This document shows, in pieces, positions 6,220 through 7,619 of a stretch of DNA of 7,619 nt. A model generated the notes under the pieces. The model was given only the letters and a program-made list of their open reading frames with translations, had not been told where the DNA came from and did not search any database. The stretch is taken from contig JAHHUB010000084.1 of assembly GCA_020024175.1 (NCBI GenBank), positions 1-7,619 of the forward strand, in the 5' to 3' direction. Each line of letters begins with the position of its first letter. The first letter of the stretch is position 1. The position numbers were made by a program, and so were the translations under genes. Source of the stretch: Oscillospiraceae bacterium (GTDB taxonomy: Bacteria > Bacillota > Clostridia > Oscillospirales > Ruminococcaceae).

Positions 6220-7558
6220 TTTAATAAGCATGTGTGTTAAAAATCTGACTCGCCGTAAGGCAAGAACATTTTTAACCATAATGGGCGTTGTAGTAGGAAC
6301 CTGTGCCATTGTAGTTATGATTTCCATAGGTGTAGGCATGGACGAGGCACAAAAAGCTATGCTTTCTCAAATGGGAGACCTTACCATGATAGATGTTTAC
6401 AATTATAATGATTCCAACAAAAACAAAATGGATGATAAAATGTTGACTCAAATTCAGGCTTTAGAAGGGGTAGAAGTAGCTACTCCACTTTATAGTCCCG
6501 ATAATTTATCTATTAAAATGGTGGGAGGAAAAAAAGAACGCTATATGATTGATTGGCTTGATATAGTGGGAGTTTATCCTGATGCCATTGAAAAACTGGG
6601 TTATGAAATAAAAGAGGGAACCGGTTTTACCGAAAATAACAAAAAAATAAGTATTATTTTGGGTGAAAAAAGTGCATATCGTTTCAGAGATACCAAGAGA
6701 AAACCTGGTAAAGACAGAGTTCGTCCCTATCCTGATGAAAAAGGTGAAATAAAAGATCCTTTTGTAAATCCAATGAAAGACAAACTTATTTTAGTTACCC
6801 AGCCAATGAAAGAAAATGTCAAGGAAAAAAGATATGAGGTAAATGTCTGTGGTATTTTAAAAGAGGATTATTCCAAAGGCTGGCAAACATCTCAAGGTGT
6901 ATTTATGAACATCTATGAGCTTAAAAGAATTGAAGCTGAATACCGTAAAGCCAATGGTATGCAGGAAAAAAAAGACACCAACTACAGAGAAGTTAAAGTT
7001 AAAGTAAAAGATATTAAATATGTTGAACCTGTGGAAACATTTATAAAAAATCAGGGTTTTGACACATCTTCTCTGGAAAGCATAAGAAAACCCATGCAGC
7101 AACAGGCAAAACAACAACAGATGGTACTGGGAAGTTTGGGAGCCATATCTCTGTTTGTAGCGGCTTTGGGCATTACAAATACCATGGTTATGTCAATCTA
7201 TGAAAGAACCCGTGAAATCGGTGTTATGAAGGTTTTGGGCTGTTATATCAATGATATAAGAACAGTTTTTCTTATGGAAGCCGGCAGTATAGGATTTTTC
7301 GGTGGTATAATAGGTATTATCATAAGCTATATTATTTCATTTTGCATAAATTACTTTGGTGTAAATTTTATGGGTGGAGGAATGATGGGGCCTATGGGTG
7401 GCATGGGAGCAACAGGTGGTATGAAACTCTCAATTATACCAATTTGGCTTGTATTTTTCGCACTTCTTTTTGCCACTATGATAGGTTTGGTATCAGGATT
7501 TTACCCAGCTAATCGTGCTGTTAAAATCTCAGCTTTGGAAGCTATCAAACACGATTAA
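6206..7558 (+). CDS. ABC transporter permease, MacB/FtsX family
   Basis: The 450-residue product has the four-helix MacB layout: helix 1 at about 22-43 after a basic start (NLTRRKARTFLTIMG), a large outer domain about 45-305 (MacB periplasmic-core type), then helices near 307-330, 355-381 and 409-430. The family hallmark IYERTREIGVMKVLG (331-345) follows helix 2, and the C-terminal PANRAVKISALEAIKHD is also typical. These proteins do not pass substrate through the membrane; they convert ATP-driven motion into movement of the outer domain. Unusual points are a basic, proline-containing insertion in the outer domain (about 155-195), a Gln-rich stretch before helix 2 (298-305), and a Met/Gly-rich outer loop between helices 3 and 4 (388-407). 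The ATG at 6206 lies inside the end of the repeat-protein gene (14-bp overlap), with AAGGAG at 6189-6194 as a somewhat distant ribosome site. It is the last gene seen; no clear terminator follows. Confidence 0.95.
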   Translation: MKISDLISMCVKNLTRRKARTFLTIMGVVVGTCAIVVMISIGVGMDEAQKAMLSQMGDLTMIDVYNYNDSNKNKMDDKMLTQIQALEGVEVATPLYSPDNLSIKMVGGKKERYMIDWLDIVGVYPDAIEKLGYEIKEGTGFTENNKKISIILGEKSAYRFRDTKRKPGKDRVRPYPDEKGEIKDPFVNPMKDKLILVTQPMKENVKEKRYEVNVCGILKEDYSKGWQTSQGVFMNIYELKRIEAEYRKANGMQEKKDTNYREVKVKVKDIKYVEPVETFIKNQGFDTSSLESIRKPMQQQAKQQQMVLGSLGAISLFVAALGITNTMVMSIYERTREIGVMKVLGCYINDIRTVFLMEAGSIGFFGGIIGIIISYIISFCINYFGVNFMGGGMMGPMGGMGATGGMKLSIIPIWLVFFALLFATMIGLVSGFYPANRAVKISALEAIKHD

Positions 7559-7561
7559 TAA

Positions 7562-7599
7562 TTTAGTATTTGTTATAAGTGTAAATTACTTAAACTAAA
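7562..7599. other. Nested AT-rich dyad after the ABC operon
   Basis: TTTAGT (7562-7567) pairs with ACTAAA (7594-7599), and inside it TAAGT (7576-7580) pairs with ACTTA (7588-7592) around a 7-base loop. It begins 3 bases after the permease stop. It is low in GC and is followed by A rather than T on the plus strand, so a terminator for the operon is doubtful; on the minus strand a T run precedes it instead of following it. Confidence 0.2.
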
Positions 7600-7619
7600 A
7601 AATCGGCATGATTTAATTC

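Noticed and set aside
6857..7117. 86-residue open frame on the minus strand inside the permease gene
   Set aside because: It is antisense to conserved permease sequence, Phe/Cys-rich and without family features.

Overview
The window is AT-rich DNA with purine-rich Shine-Dalgarno sites, frequent AGA and ATA codons, TTG starts and a spoVG gene. Together these point to a low-GC Firmicute, most likely a member of the Clostridia; the species cannot be named from the sequence. There are six protein genes and no sign of RNA genes, insertion sequences or CRISPR arrays.

Left part (2-2594, plus strand): a gene cut by the window edge encodes a membrane protein. Its extracytoplasmic domain looks like a worn alpha/beta-hydrolase fold, and about seven membrane segments follow. 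About 40 bases later comes a DUF3810-type membrane protein with an HEMSH zinc-protease motif. The two genes probably form the end of one operon.

Middle (2588-2983): spoVG lies on the minus strand. Its 3' end overlaps the 3' end of the DUF3810 gene by 7 bp, and a perfect 7-bp inverted repeat covers the junction. A short AT-rich intergenic region of about 135 bases then serves two diverging genes, spoVG and the ABC operon. Both start with TTG behind a clear ribosome binding site.

Right part (2984-7558, plus strand): three tightly packed genes (4-bp and 14-bp overlaps) encode an ABC ATPase of the MacB/LolD type with an unusual acidic tail, a large secreted Ig-like repeat protein held by one C-terminal membrane helix, and a MacB/FtsX-type four-helix permease. 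The permease has a methionine/glycine-rich outer loop. I infer that the three form one machine in which cytoplasmic ATP hydrolysis drives movement of the permease and of the repeat protein outside the cell. The repeat protein sits where a MacA-like adaptor gene would be expected but does not look like MacA. This is the most interesting system in the window; its substrate is not evident.
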